A DNA stretch of 60,890 nucleotides from Phycisphaerae bacterium (GTDB taxonomy: Bacteria > Planctomycetota > Phycisphaerae > Phycisphaerales > SM1A02). A program made the translations under genes and the position numbers. Each line of letters starts with the position of its first letter. Position 1 is the stretch's first letter. Below, piece after piece: positions 43,592-52,581 of the stretch. The notes under the pieces are model-generated. The model was not told the DNA's origin. It saw only the letters and a list, made by a program, of their open reading frames with translations, and searched no databases. The stretch lies in assembly GCA_016795065.1 (NCBI GenBank), contig JAEUIU010000087.1:1-60890 (forward strand), in the 5' to 3' direction.

Positions 43592-44581
43592 TCACGTCCA
43601 CCACGGCGTGGCCGGCTGCTCCTCGATGATCGCATCGTTGAGGAAGGTGATCGCTCGGGTCAGCCCTTCCTCGATCGACATGTAGGCATCCTCATGTTCG
43701 ATCGAGAGGACGTGGTCGTAGCCATAGCGGCGGAGCATCGAGACGAACGGCTTCCAGAACTCGTGGCCGTGACCGTAGCCGCAGGTGCGGAAGCTCCACG
43801 CCCGATGCTTGAGATCGGTGTAGGGGCGAGCGTCGTTGTAGCCGTTGATTCCGCCTTCGTGCCGATCGAGTTCGGTGTCCTTCGCGTGGCAGTAGAAGAG
43901 AAGCCCCGCCTCGCCGAGCGCCCGAGCCGCAGCCACGGGATCGATCCCCTGCCAGAAGAAGTGGCTCGGATCGAGGTTCGCACCGAGAACAACCTTCTTC
44001 GTGCCACTCGCCTTGGTCGCCCGTTCGCTCAGGCGAATGAGCGTGTCGGGGTTGTAGACGCAAAAACCCGGGTGCGCTTCCCACGCGACCTTGACGCCGT
44101 GCTTGGCGCAGAACTTCGCCTGTTCGGCCCAGTAGGGCACGAGCACCTCGTCCCACTGATACTTCAGGACGTTGGTGTAATCGTTGGGCCAGGGGCAGGT
44201 CACCCAGTTCGGCGTCTTGTCGCCTTTCGCACCACCCGGGCAGCCGGAGAAGGTAATGACGACGTCGGTGCCGAGCTTCGGGGCCAGTTGCACGGCGACC
44301 TCGAAGGCCTTGTGGTCGTTGTCGGCGTGCTTCTTGTCGGGGTGGACCGGATTGCCGTGGACCGCGAGCCCCGAGAGCATCAGGTTGTGGTCCTTGAGGA
44401 GCGCCTTGATCCGGGCCTGCTCCTTCGGGTTGGCGAGAACCTTTGCAGGGTCAAAGAAGGGCTTCCCCGGATAGGCCCCGACGGGCAATTCGATCGCCCC
44501 GAGGCCGCATTCAGCGCAAAACGCGGCCGTCTCCTCCAGGGTGCGGTTGGAAAAGAGCGCTGCCATGACTCCAAGCTTCAT
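43592..44581 (-). CDS. Sugar phosphate isomerase/epimerase family TIM barrel
   Basis: The 329-residue protein belongs to the xylose-isomerase-like/AP endonuclease 2 barrel family: GVMAALFSNRTLEETAAFCA at the N-terminus, VKVAWEAHPGFCVYNPDT with a probable metal-ligand Glu, VVLGANLDPSHFFWQGIDP with Asp/His, FYCHAKDTELDRHEGG with His/Asp, and HVLSIEHEDAYMSIEEGL with a C-terminal Glu. These are the usual divalent-metal ligands. Many planctomycetes have large numbers of such enzymes for sugar, inositol or 3-keto-sugar metabolism; the substrate cannot be assigned. AAGGG lies nine bases before the ATG at 44581. It has no membrane segment and is probably cytoplasmic. It converges with the VWA gene. 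Confidence 0.88.
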   Translation of the reverse strand: MKLGVMAALFSNRTLEETAAFCAECGLGAIELPVGAYPGKPFFDPAKVLANPKEQARIKALLKDHNLMLSGLAVHGNPVHPDKKHADNDHKAFEVAVQLAPKLGTDVVITFSGCPGGAKGDKTPNWVTCPWPNDYTNVLKYQWDEVLVPYWAEQAKFCAKHGVKVAWEAHPGFCVYNPDTLIRLSERATKASGTKKVVLGANLDPSHFFWQGIDPVAAARALGEAGLLFYCHAKDTELDRHEGGINGYNDARPYTDLKHRAWSFRTCGYGHGHEFWKPFVSMLRRYGYDHVLSIEHEDAYMSIEEGLTRAITFLNDAIIEEQPATPWWT

Positions 44582-44832
44582 CGCGTTGAACCCTTCTGTC
44601 AGAGGATGGACCGAGGACGGGTGAAGCGGGAAAAGCCCCGGTCAGCAAAGCGGTGACCCGACTTCGAGTCAATCCGCGTGCGTCCGCCGCGCCCGCCGAT
44701 GCCCCAGCTCGATGCATCTGGTGCAGGATGGGCAGCGTATCGACGGGTTGCCTCAAGCTGGCGGCTTTGCCTGAAACCCTCTGTGGTCACGCATTGCATC
44801 TGACCCCGATCCCCCGGACAATCAACGCCCCG

Positions 44833-46416
44833 ATGCGTATCTTGCGTTCCGCCCTTCTTCTGCCGCTCGCCGCCCTCCTCGTGGCCACCTCGTTGGACGG
44901 AGCCCTCACCCGAGGTGCCTGGGCCGACGACCCGACGCCAGCCGCGCCACCCACCCCGCCTCCGGCGAACACCCCGCCAGCAGGTGAGGCGACACCGCCT
45001 GCCAAGGGCGACACGCCGCCGACGGCTCCTGAGCATGTCGCCCCCGCCGACCGGCTTCCGGCCGACAACGATCTGAAGCGCGAGAACCTCCCCGCCCCTC
45101 CGTTGGTGAACGGCAAGAAGAAGCGGGTCTACATCATCGAGGACCGCTTCAACGAGTGCGGCGGCACGGTCGAGGCCGAGACCGACGACTACCTCGTCAT
45201 CGAAACCAAAGGCAAGCTGCGCGGCTTTTACAAGGCCCGCGTCAGCGAGATCATCCCCCTCCTTGATCCGCCGCCGAACCAACCGGGCGTCGTGATCATG
45301 CGCGATGGACTCGAGTACCGAGGCCTGATCATCAAGGACGAGGTTGATCACGTCGAAGTCGAGGTCGAAGGCATCCGCCAAATCCTCCCCCGCACGACGG
45401 TCTTGCGTTGCTTTTTCACGCTGACGCCGCGCCAAACCTACGAGCGGCTTCGGGTCGAGATCAAGCCCGACCAGTACACCGACCGCTTCAAGCTCTGCCG
45501 CTATCTCTTCGATCAGAAGATGTACGAAGAAGCCCGCGAGGAACTCGTCGCCCTGCTCGAGGCGGTCGACATGTTCGAGGCGAAGGACCTCCTTCGCACG
45601 GTGGAAGCACAATTGGAACTCGGCCGGCCCGTCACGACGCCGGACGACGAACCGCTCACCGAAGACAGCCCCGACGATGAGACGCCGCTCCCGAACTCGA
45701 TACCGCTCCCGACGCGGATCCTCTCGCCCGAGGACGTGAACATCATTCGGGTCTACGAAATCGACTTCCGTAAGCCCCCGAAGATGACCGTGCCCCAAGA
45801 GGTCATCCGGGAACTGATTGAGAAGTACTCGGCCAGTGAGCTCATTCCTGCGAACGCTGAGGGCCGGGCCGCCCTCTACCGTGCGGAACCGGAGCGGCTG
45901 GTCCGGCTCATGTTCGACCTGCGGGCCCGGGACATGTACCCCAAGGTGATCGTCCGCAGCGAACCGACTTCGCTCTCGCTCTTCCGCCGCCGCATCCACA
46001 ACAGTTGGCTGATCAACAACTGCGCCACCAGCCAGTGCCACGGCGGCGTCGACGCAGGCAGGTTCTTTCTCCATCGCCGCAACGCCAAGTCGACCCAGGT
46101 GCGGTACACGAACCTGCTCCTCCTCGAGCGGACCAAGATCGACGGCCGTCCGCCGCTGGTCGATTGGGAGAAGCCCCGCGAGAGCCTGGTCATCCAGTTC
46201 GGCCTGCCCCGCTCCGAGGCCCGCTATCCGCATCCGGAGGTGAAGGGCTGGAAGCCGGTCTTCGGGCCCACCAACCGGCGACTCATTGATGACTTCGCCC
46301 GTTGGGTCGAGACCATGTACCAGCCTCGGCCAGAGTATCCGGTCGAGCTCGCTCCACCGGACCTCACCGCGCCGGATCATTCGACACCGGTCGACGCCCC
46401 GGTTGTTCCCCGCTGA
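44833..46416 (+). CDS. Exported planctomycete haem-type protein with a CX4CH motif
   Basis: The 527-residue protein has a signal peptide (MRILRSALLLPLAALLVATS, cut near AWA-DD), a Pro/Thr-rich linker to about 90, a small beta domain (residues 95-190: RVYIIEDRFNECGGTVEAET, VVIMRDGLEYRGLIIKDEVD), a helical region (200-270) and a C-terminal domain. That domain has INNCATSQCHGGVDAGRFFL at about 396-415, where Cys-x4-Cys-His replaces the usual CxxCH. The following KPRESLVIQFGLPRSEARYP resembles the region after the haem site in planctomycete c-type cytochromes. A covalent haem is possible but not certain. The start ATG at 44833 places the signal peptide first; the open frame begins at 44653. Confidence 0.75.
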   Translation: MRILRSALLLPLAALLVATSLDGALTRGAWADDPTPAAPPTPPPANTPPAGEATPPAKGDTPPTAPEHVAPADRLPADNDLKRENLPAPPLVNGKKKRVYIIEDRFNECGGTVEAETDDYLVIETKGKLRGFYKARVSEIIPLLDPPPNQPGVVIMRDGLEYRGLIIKDEVDHVEVEVEGIRQILPRTTVLRCFFTLTPRQTYERLRVEIKPDQYTDRFKLCRYLFDQKMYEEAREELVALLEAVDMFEAKDLLRTVEAQLELGRPVTTPDDEPLTEDSPDDETPLPNSIPLPTRILSPEDVNIIRVYEIDFRKPPKMTVPQEVIRELIEKYSASELIPANAEGRAALYRAEPERLVRLMFDLRARDMYPKVIVRSEPTSLSLFRRRIHNSWLINNCATSQCHGGVDAGRFFLHRRNAKSTQVRYTNLLLLERTKIDGRPPLVDWEKPRESLVIQFGLPRSEARYPHPEVKGWKPVFGPTNRRLIDDFARWVETMYQPRPEYPVELAPPDLTAPDHSTPVDAPVVPR

Positions 46417-46590
46417 CGAGTCCCCTCGTTACACTGCCCCCTCTTCTCGGTACCTGTGTCTCGGCCGACGCTCAGCCCCAACTTAGCGGCAGGCGCGCTC
46501 ACAAGCGAACGGGTCTGTTTCAGCCTTCCGCTCGGATGAGCACCGCCCCGACTCGCCCCTCTCAACCCTCCGACACCCCCGCAGCGATCC

Positions 46591-48654
46591 ATGCGAACCT
46601 TCCTGACTTCGACTCCTGCGTCGCTCCGGTCCCGCCCGAAGGCCCCGTTTGCGGCGTTCCTTCTCGCCGGAGCGGCCACCGTCCTTCCGCTCGTCGCCCT
46701 GAGCGGCTGCAAGGACGCGGACCTCGAAGCCCAGTCTGCCGTCCAGCAGACGATCCTGAAGGTCTCCCACGAGTTCGCGGACACGCTCGCCAAGCACAGC
46801 TCCTCGTCGGCTGAGAGCTCGATCAGTTCGCTGAGCGCCCTTCAGTCGCAGATCGATCGCCTCGACAACCCGAGCGACGAACAGCGGGCCGCCGCCGGCC
46901 TTCTGAGCGCTGCGATTGCCCAGGCCACTGCGGACGTGCAGTCCGTCGTCGCCTACGAGTCGCTTCGCAAGATCCAACAGGATCGCGCCTACGCCGCTGC
47001 GATGGCTGATGCCGCCGCGACGCTCAAGACCATCGCCGACAGCCAGGCAAGCATCTCGCTTGCGACCGACAAGACTCGGCTTCGCGAGGAACAGAGGAGC
47101 GCCGACGAGACCTTGAAGCAGGTCCAGGACCAGCTCAAGCAGCTCGAAGGTCCGATGGCCCAACTCAAGGCCCGTATCGAAGAGCGCCGCACCGAGATCG
47201 TCGCCCTGCAGGGCAACGTCGAAGAGTTGCGTCGCCGAGCGATCGAAGCCGGTGCCCGAGCTGGACTGCCGCTCATCGAAGAGGCCGCGGGCATCAAGGG
47301 TTCGATCCGCGCTGCCCGGGCCGATGCTGCGATAGGTGAGCTGGATCTCTCCCGCGTCGAACCTGAGCACACCCGAGCCAACATCGCCCACGAGGGTGCC
47401 AAGTCGCTGAAGTCGGCCGCTTCGTCGGGCCTCGACAAGCTCCAGAACTTCGAGAACGTGCTGAACTCCGAAGCCGCCGCCACACGAGCGACCGCCGACG
47501 AGGCTAAGAAGAGTGCCGAGACCGCCCTTGCCGACATCGCCACGGCGAATACGGCCCTGAAGGAGACCTTCAGCGCGATAGAGGCCAACCTGACCAAGGC
47601 CGCATCCTCCGCGGGCAGTGCGAGGGGTGGCGGACAGAGCGGCGCCCAGAACGCAAAGTTTGCCAAGCTCGCGGCCCAGGCCGGGCTCGCCTCGCTCTAT
47701 GCCGACTCGGCCGCGAACGCGACCTCCCAGCTCCAGTTGCACGAGGCCCTCGGCGCGGCCGGTGACCTCTTCGGTGGTTCGGCCAAGCAGGCGGACGCCA
47801 TCGCTTCGCTCAAGCAGGAACGCGAGGAGATGCTCGCCAAGGCCAAGGAACAACTGGTCGATGCGATCGGACAGTTGGGAGAGGCCAGTGATAACGATCA
47901 GATTGCCGTGCGCGGCCTGCGGAATTCGCTCAACGGAATCCTTGCCCGCATCGATGGCACCGCAGCGCCAACCCCGGCCTCCGGTTCCGCTGGTATGGCC
48001 ACACCGGCTGCCGCCTCCATGAGTAGCGGCGGCTTCGAGTCGCCCGAGGCGGCCATCGCCTTCATGCAGAAGCCGGGGATCACCGACGCGGATTTGCCGC
48101 TCCTCAACTCGGGCTTCATCGCCCGAAGCGAAGCTGGCAACGCGCTCTTGGCCCTCCTTCGAATGGATGCCGAGGAGATGGGACCGGCCTACGCCGCGGC
48201 CGCCGCGAAGTGGCCCGACGATTTCGGCAAGGACTCGCGCGATCCCGAGTCCGGCTTCCCCGACTTCAACGATGCCACCGTCAAGTCGGTCGCCGACACG
48301 ACCGCGGTCATCGAGGCCAAGGTGCAGGGTCAGCCGGTCGAGTTGCAACTACTCAAGGGTGGAGCTGGCTGGCGTCTCGACGTCGACAGTCTGGTGAAGG
48401 CATTCGATCCTGCGGTCGCGATGGCTTTCTCCATGATGTCGGGTGTCATGGAAGCCCAGCGTCCGCGATTGGCCGCGATGCGGCAGTCGATCGTCGAGCG
48501 CATCGCCTCAGGCGAGATCGCCACCTACGCCCAGTTCAAGGACACGCTCAAGACCGAGACCCGTGAGCTCGGCGAGGCGGCTGGACGCGATGCGGCGAAG
48601 AAGATGATGGAAGATCTTCAGAAGCAACCGTCAGGCGGCACCGAAGATCAGTGA
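46591..48654 (+). CDS. Lipoprotein with long coiled coil, unknown
   Basis: The 687-residue product has an N-terminal hydrophobic segment (KAPFAAFLLAGAATVLPLVA) ending in lipobox LSGC, so it is probably lipid-anchored. Residues 45-470 are predominantly Ala/Glu/Lys/Gln-rich heptads (TKVSHEFADTL-like near the start; TLKQVQDQLKQLEGPMAQLK in the middle) consistent with an extended coiled coil. Residues 500-680 form a separate folded domain (FESPEAAIAFMQKPGITDAD, VQGQPVELQLLKGGAGWRLD). Extended periplasmic lipoproteins can bridge the outer membrane and peptidoglycan, but no OmpA or LysM motif is seen. The next gene, for a small membrane protein, follows after 34 bases. Confidence 0.8.
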   Translation: MRTFLTSTPASLRSRPKAPFAAFLLAGAATVLPLVALSGCKDADLEAQSAVQQTILKVSHEFADTLAKHSSSSAESSISSLSALQSQIDRLDNPSDEQRAAAGLLSAAIAQATADVQSVVAYESLRKIQQDRAYAAAMADAAATLKTIADSQASISLATDKTRLREEQRSADETLKQVQDQLKQLEGPMAQLKARIEERRTEIVALQGNVEELRRRAIEAGARAGLPLIEEAAGIKGSIRAARADAAIGELDLSRVEPEHTRANIAHEGAKSLKSAASSGLDKLQNFENVLNSEAAATRATADEAKKSAETALADIATANTALKETFSAIEANLTKAASSAGSARGGGQSGAQNAKFAKLAAQAGLASLYADSAANATSQLQLHEALGAAGDLFGGSAKQADAIASLKQEREEMLAKAKEQLVDAIGQLGEASDNDQIAVRGLRNSLNGILARIDGTAAPTPASGSAGMATPAAASMSSGGFESPEAAIAFMQKPGITDADLPLLNSGFIARSEAGNALLALLRMDAEEMGPAYAAAAAKWPDDFGKDSRDPESGFPDFNDATVKSVADTTAVIEAKVQGQPVELQLLKGGAGWRLDVDSLVKAFDPAVAMAFSMMSGVMEAQRPRLAAMRQSIVERIASGEIATYAQFKDTLKTETRELGEAAGRDAAKKMMEDLQKQPSGGTEDQ

Positions 48655-48688
48655 TGGATCGCCCCGGCACCCATCCCCTGGCCAACCG

Positions 48689-49186
48689 TTGAGCGTCGAA
48701 GGCCCAACGCCGCCACCGCCCCCACCGCCGCGTCCCTCGCGCGCCACCGGTCCAACACCGCCGCCACCACAACTCACGCCTGAGGCCCGAGCCTTCATCG
48801 AGCGAGGTGAGGCCCGCGCAGCCCGTTCGCCCGTCCAGCGCATGGTGGACGGGATGATGGTCCTCAAGGGGATCTTCACCATCGGCGCGGCGCTCCTCAT
48901 CGCCACCATTGGTCCCCTCGCGCTCTCGCTCTCGGTTGACGCGGCGGCGAAGGCCAACGCGAACATTCCGCCGTTCGCCCAGCCCTTTGCCCAGCGTCCA
49001 TGGCTTCTTTCGCTGGTGGCGATCCCCGCCGTCGTGTGCGGCGTGCTGATGGCCATGACCCGTCGCTACCGTTGGACGGCCCTCATCGTCTCGACGCTGG
49101 TTCTTCTCTTCGTCCTCGCGGTGGTGCTGGTGGTCTTCCTGCAGGCGATCACGACGGCGTATTCGGATGCGATGAAGCCGCTCTAG
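48689..49186 (+). CDS. Small integral membrane protein
   Basis: The 165-residue protein begins at TTG 48689, because no ATG or GTG lies between the previous stop and the Pro-rich N-terminus. The first 30 residues are Pro-rich and probably cytoplasmic. Three membrane spans follow at about 55-80 (LKGIFTIGAALLIATIGPLA), 103-122 (LLSLVAIPAVVCGVLMAM) and 128-155 (ALIVSTLVLLFVLAVVLVVF). No family is recognised. No good Shine-Dalgarno is present, so the start is a weak point; translation may be coupled to the upstream lipoprotein gene. Confidence 0.65.
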   Translation: MSVEGPTPPPPPPPRPSRATGPTPPPPQLTPEARAFIERGEARAARSPVQRMVDGMMVLKGIFTIGAALLIATIGPLALSLSVDAAAKANANIPPFAQPFAQRPWLLSLVAIPAVVCGVLMAMTRRYRWTALIVSTLVLLFVLAVVLVVFLQAITTAYSDAMKPL

Positions 49187-49201
49187 GCTCTGCTAGCGGC
49201 T
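49176..49201. terminator. Hairpin over two convergent stops
   Basis: AGCCGCT (49176-49182) and AGCGGCT (49195-49201), plus an inner CTAG/CTAG pairing, form a hairpin covering the stop of the small membrane protein gene and reaching the stop of queG. No T-run; possible bidirectional terminator. Confidence 0.35.
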
Positions 49202-50253
49202 CAACAGCACACCTGTCGAGCGGTCTCCCGCACCAGATCGTCCTCGGAGGGATCCTGACTGATCGCCACGAGCCTCGCGCGAAGGCCGGGGTCCTCGCGT
49301 TTCGCGAGAGCATTCGCGAGGCAGATGATCGCGTTGCGCTTGAGCATGGAAAGCTGGGCCCGGCGCAGGGCGCTTCGCATCGTGGCGTTCAGTCGATCCG
49401 CCTCACTCCAGCCAAGGACCTCAAACAAGTCGAGGTCCACCATCCGTTCACGGTAGTGCTCGTCGACCGCGGCCTTCGCCCGCCGTCGCGTGGGTTGGTT
49501 ATGCGGGCAAACCTCTTGGCAGATGTCGCACCCGAAGAGCCAATCGGCGGTCGGGCGATGGAACGACGAGTCGATCGGCCCCCGATGCTCGATCGTCGTG
49601 TACGAAAGGCATCGCGAGGCGTCGACGGAATAGGGCGAGATCGCCGCGGTCGGGCAGGCGTCGATGCAGCGGGTGCAGCCACCGCAGGGATCAGCCGCTC
49701 CGGCGGTCGGCGCCATCGGTAGGTCGAGTGTTGTGATGACCTCGCCGAGCAGGAAGTACGACCCCTCGCCCGGGCGAAGGAGGAGCGTGTGCTTCCCAAT
49801 GCCGCCGAGGCCGGCGCGTGCCGCCAGCTCGCGCTCGAGCACCGGCAGGAGATCGCAGGCGATGCGGAACTCCTCGCTCGGGAAGCGCTCCCGCAGCCGA
49901 GCCGCAAGCCGTCGCAACCGCTTGCGGATCCAGACGTGGTAGTCATCGCCACGGGCATAGCGGGCGATCCGTCCTCGCGGCGGCCACACCTCGCTTCGAG
50001 GATCGCGCTTGGGCAAGGCGTAGCGGTCGGCGACGCAGAGGACCGATCGTGCCCCGGTCAGAAGCCGAGCCGGATCGATGCGTACCTCAAGGTCGTCCGC
50101 GAACCACGCCATCGAGCCGTGCTTTCCTTCCGCAACCCACCTGCGGATCGCTTCGGCATGATCGCTCGGCCGGGCATCGGCAATGCCCGCGAAGGCAAAG
50201 CCCGCGTCGCGGGCGATCCCTAACACCTCGTTCATGACGGCGGCGTCGTGCAT
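49201..50253 (-). CDS. queG: Epoxyqueuosine reductase QueG
   Basis: QueG is a cobalamin-dependent iron-sulfur enzyme that reduces epoxyqueuosine to queuosine in tRNA. The 350-residue product has the family start (MNEVLGIARDAGFAFAGIAD), the HGSMAWFAD loop, RIARYARGDDYHVWIRKRLR, and two ferredoxin-type clusters: CGGCTRCIDACPT and FGCDICQEVCPHN. A C-terminal HEAT-like region (RALRRAQLSMLKRNAIICLA) follows. An alternative start at the internal Met7 would fit the family equally well. It begins seven bases after the hpnE stop, probably in the same transcript; no functional link with squalene synthesis is known to me. Confidence 0.95.
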   Translation of the reverse strand: MHDAAVMNEVLGIARDAGFAFAGIADARPSDHAEAIRRWVAEGKHGSMAWFADDLEVRIDPARLLTGARSVLCVADRYALPKRDPRSEVWPPRGRIARYARGDDYHVWIRKRLRRLAARLRERFPSEEFRIACDLLPVLERELAARAGLGGIGKHTLLLRPGEGSYFLLGEVITTLDLPMAPTAGAADPCGGCTRCIDACPTAAISPYSVDASRCLSYTTIEHRGPIDSSFHRPTADWLFGCDICQEVCPHNQPTRRRAKAAVDEHYRERMVDLDLFEVLGWSEADRLNATMRSALRRAQLSMLKRNAIICLANALAKREDPGLRARLVAISQDPSEDDLVRETARQVCC

Positions 50254-50260
50254 GGAGAAG

Positions 50261-51649
50261 CTAACGGAGCCCGAGAATGCCGGCGAGCAACCCGATCGGA
50301 ACGTCGTCGATCACCCCCCCCTGTCCAGTGACCGCCGTTGCGGCGGCATAGCCCGAGCGGCAGGCCCCTTCCATCGTCGCGGGCCAACCATTGTCAGTCC
50401 AATCGCCGGCGAGAAAGAGGTTCGGAATGCCACCCCGAACGTCGGGCAAGGTGCTTGGCCGAAAGGCGTCGATGCCGGGCACGACCGCGAAGGTCGCTCG
50501 CTTCTCCTTCACCGCCCGCGCCTCGAGCGGCTCGAGCCCACGCGCCGCCGGCAGCGCCCATTGCACGTCGGCCATCACCCGCCGAACGATCTCCTCCTCA
50601 TCGAGTTCCATCCACGCCTCGGCCCCGCTGATCACGGCATGCACATGGTGTCGACCGCCCTCGTCCTCCCCCTTCGCGAAGAGCCACTGGACGCCGCGAC
50701 CAGGCAGGACCAGATGCGGCGTCGTCATGATGGGTGATTCGAAGAAAAGATGGACCCCAAGAATGGGGCTCGGCGTGATGCGATCCAGGCTCCGCAGGCG
50801 GTGATCGGCAGCCTTCACGACGTCCGAGGTGAGCTTGTCCAACCGATCGGCCGGCACGGCGCTGATGACCGCGGCCGACGGCACCAGTCCATGCTCGGTG
50901 ACGACGCCCGTCACGCGGGTTCCGTCGTAGGCGATCGCCCGGGCCGAGGTGCCGAGCTCGACGTTTCCGCCGCGCTCGCGGATCAGGGCCTCGGCGCGGT
51001 CGTAGAGTTCCACCAGCGGCACCGTCGAGATGCCCATCGTCGCGGCCCATCCTCCGCCGATGAATCCCTCCTGGAAGACCTTGATCGCGTAGGAGGCGTC
51101 ACAGCGATCGACCGGAAGGTTGCACGCACTCACCACGACCGCGTCCCAATAGCGCTGCACCACCGATGGCGGCTGTTCAACCGAGGCGAGAAACTCGGCG
51201 AAGGTCCGCCCCCGCCAGGTGAGGCGACCCTTGATGCCCATGCGGATGAGAGCCCAGACCGCTCGTGCGATGGCCCGCTTCTGGGCGAAGGTGAACATCC
51301 GCATCCGCAGGAACGATCGTGTGAAATGGGCTGGCGCCGGCAGCCAGCCCGGCTCCAGCACGTCGGGTTCGTGGGGCGGGTTGGCCCAATAGGTGCGCGG
51401 ATGCCATTCGATCCGGTCAAGCACCCCGAGGCGCTGGTAGAGGTCGATCAGGTTGGTACAACACCCCATCAGGACGTGCTGGCAGTTGTCGAGCGTCTGA
51501 CCGGAGCGCGGGTCGACGAAACTCGTCGCCCGGCCGCCGAGTCGCTTCCGCGTCTCGATGAGCGTCACCCGTTCGCCCGCCTCGGCCAGTCGGATTGCCG
51601 CAGCGATCCCCGCCACGCCTCCGCCTACCACCGCGATGGTGCGGATCAC
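50261..51649 (-). CDS. hpnE: Hydroxysqualene dehydroxylase HpnE
   Basis: HpnE is the FAD-dependent amine-oxidase-fold enzyme that reduces hydroxysqualene to squalene, the last step of the HpnC/D/E route. The 462-residue protein has the Rossmann FAD motif IAVVGGGVAGIAAAIRLAEA, then RKRLGGRATSFVD, DNCQHVLMGCCTNLIDLYQR and the C-terminal FAD segment NLFLAGDWTDNGWPATMEGA. Start is GTG at 51649, which overlaps the hpnD stop as GTGA, so translation is coupled. All features of an active enzyme are visible. Squalene probably feeds hopanoid or sterol-like lipids, but no cyclase is in the window. Confidence 0.93.
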   Translation of the reverse strand: MIRTIAVVGGGVAGIAAAIRLAEAGERVTLIETRKRLGGRATSFVDPRSGQTLDNCQHVLMGCCTNLIDLYQRLGVLDRIEWHPRTYWANPPHEPDVLEPGWLPAPAHFTRSFLRMRMFTFAQKRAIARAVWALIRMGIKGRLTWRGRTFAEFLASVEQPPSVVQRYWDAVVVSACNLPVDRCDASYAIKVFQEGFIGGGWAATMGISTVPLVELYDRAEALIRERGGNVELGTSARAIAYDGTRVTGVVTEHGLVPSAAVISAVPADRLDKLTSDVVKAADHRLRSLDRITPSPILGVHLFFESPIMTTPHLVLPGRGVQWLFAKGEDEGGRHHVHAVISGAEAWMELDEEEIVRRVMADVQWALPAARGLEPLEARAVKEKRATFAVVPGIDAFRPSTLPDVRGGIPNLFLAGDWTDNGWPATMEGACRSGYAAATAVTGQGGVIDDVPIGLLAGILGLR

Positions 51650-52581
51650 GACGCCGCCGCTCCGGCGGGCAAGCGACTGCCCTCACCCCGACCGCCCGCG
51701 AACGTGCGCCGCTTGGCCCGGAACCCGATCCAAAGTTTCTCCCACGTCGGCACGCGCACCCGCTCGCCGACGATCGCCCTCCGCGGATCGCGACCGATCC
51801 GGTGAAGGAGGCGATGGTAGATCTCCGTCAGCGCCCAGAGCGTTGGGCGACAGTCGGCGTCGATCAGCCTGTCTAACGGTTCGCTCGCTTGGTAAAGCGC
51901 CTCGGCTCGCCGCACCTGGAACTCCATGAATGCCCGGCAGCGCGTCGCCATCGCGGGATTCCCCTCGGGCCAAGCCAGGAGCGATTCCGGCGTCAGGCCA
52001 TGGCGGGCCAGTTCGTCCTGGGGAAGGTAGACGCGGCCGTTGGCAAAGTCCTCGCGGATGTCGCGCAGGATGTTCGTGAGCTGGAAGGCGATGCCGCGAT
52101 CGATCGCGCAATCGACTGCCTTTGGATCGGTGTAGCCCCAGACCCGAATGCAAACCAAGCCCACCGTGCTCGCCACGCGATAGCAGGTCAGGCGGAGCTC
52201 TTCCCAAGTCGCACAACGAACCGTTCCAGCCAGATCCGCCAACTGCCCGTCGAGCATGTCGTGGAAATCCTGGCTGACGAGATCGTGCCGTCGGGCAACA
52301 TCGGCCAAGGCGATCCACAGCGGCCGACCGTCGGTGGGTGTGCCGGTCAGCGCCGCGTCGGTCTGGGCCCGAAACCTCTCCAATGTCGCGAACCGCTCCG
52401 CCTGGCTGTGCCCCGCCTCGTCGGCAATGTCATCGGCCTCGCGCATCCACGCATACACGGCGTACATCGCCGAACGCTTTGGCTCTGGCGTCAGACGCAA
52501 TCCGTAGTAGAAATTCTTCGCCTGGACCCGCACCACCGCTTCGCAGGCGGCGTAGGCCTCATCGAGTCGGGTGCCGCTCAT
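51646..52581 (-). CDS. hpnD: Presqualene diphosphate synthase HpnD
   Basis: HpnD joins two farnesyl diphosphates into presqualene diphosphate. The 311-residue protein shows the squalene/phytoene synthase fold: NFYYGLRLTPEPKRSAMYAV, first Asp-rich motif READDIADE, EELRLTCYRVASTVGLVCIR and second Asp-rich motif LTNILRDIREDFANGRVYLP. Both DxxxD motifs are intact. The start ATG at 52581 overlaps the hpnC stop as ATGA; an open frame extends to 52725 but runs into hpnC. It lies in the order hpnC-hpnD-hpnE, the usual cluster. Confidence 0.95.
   Translation of the reverse strand: MSGTRLDEAYAACEAVVRVQAKNFYYGLRLTPEPKRSAMYAVYAWMREADDIADEAGHSQAERFATLERFRAQTDAALTGTPTDGRPLWIALADVARRHDLVSQDFHDMLDGQLADLAGTVRCATWEELRLTCYRVASTVGLVCIRVWGYTDPKAVDCAIDRGIAFQLTNILRDIREDFANGRVYLPQDELARHGLTPESLLAWPEGNPAMATRCRAFMEFQVRRAEALYQASEPLDRLIDADCRPTLWALTEIYHRLLHRIGRDPRRAIVGERVRVPTWEKLWIGFRAKRRTFAGGRGEGSRLPAGAAAS

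Noticed and set aside
44599..46380. 593-codon minus-strand open frame
   Set aside because: Antisense to the haem-type protein gene, which has a signal peptide and a CX4CH motif.
46483..48348. 621-codon minus-strand open frame
   Set aside because: Antisense to the coiled-coil lipoprotein; Leu/Gly/Arg-rich composition typical of reversed Ala/Lys/Glu codons.
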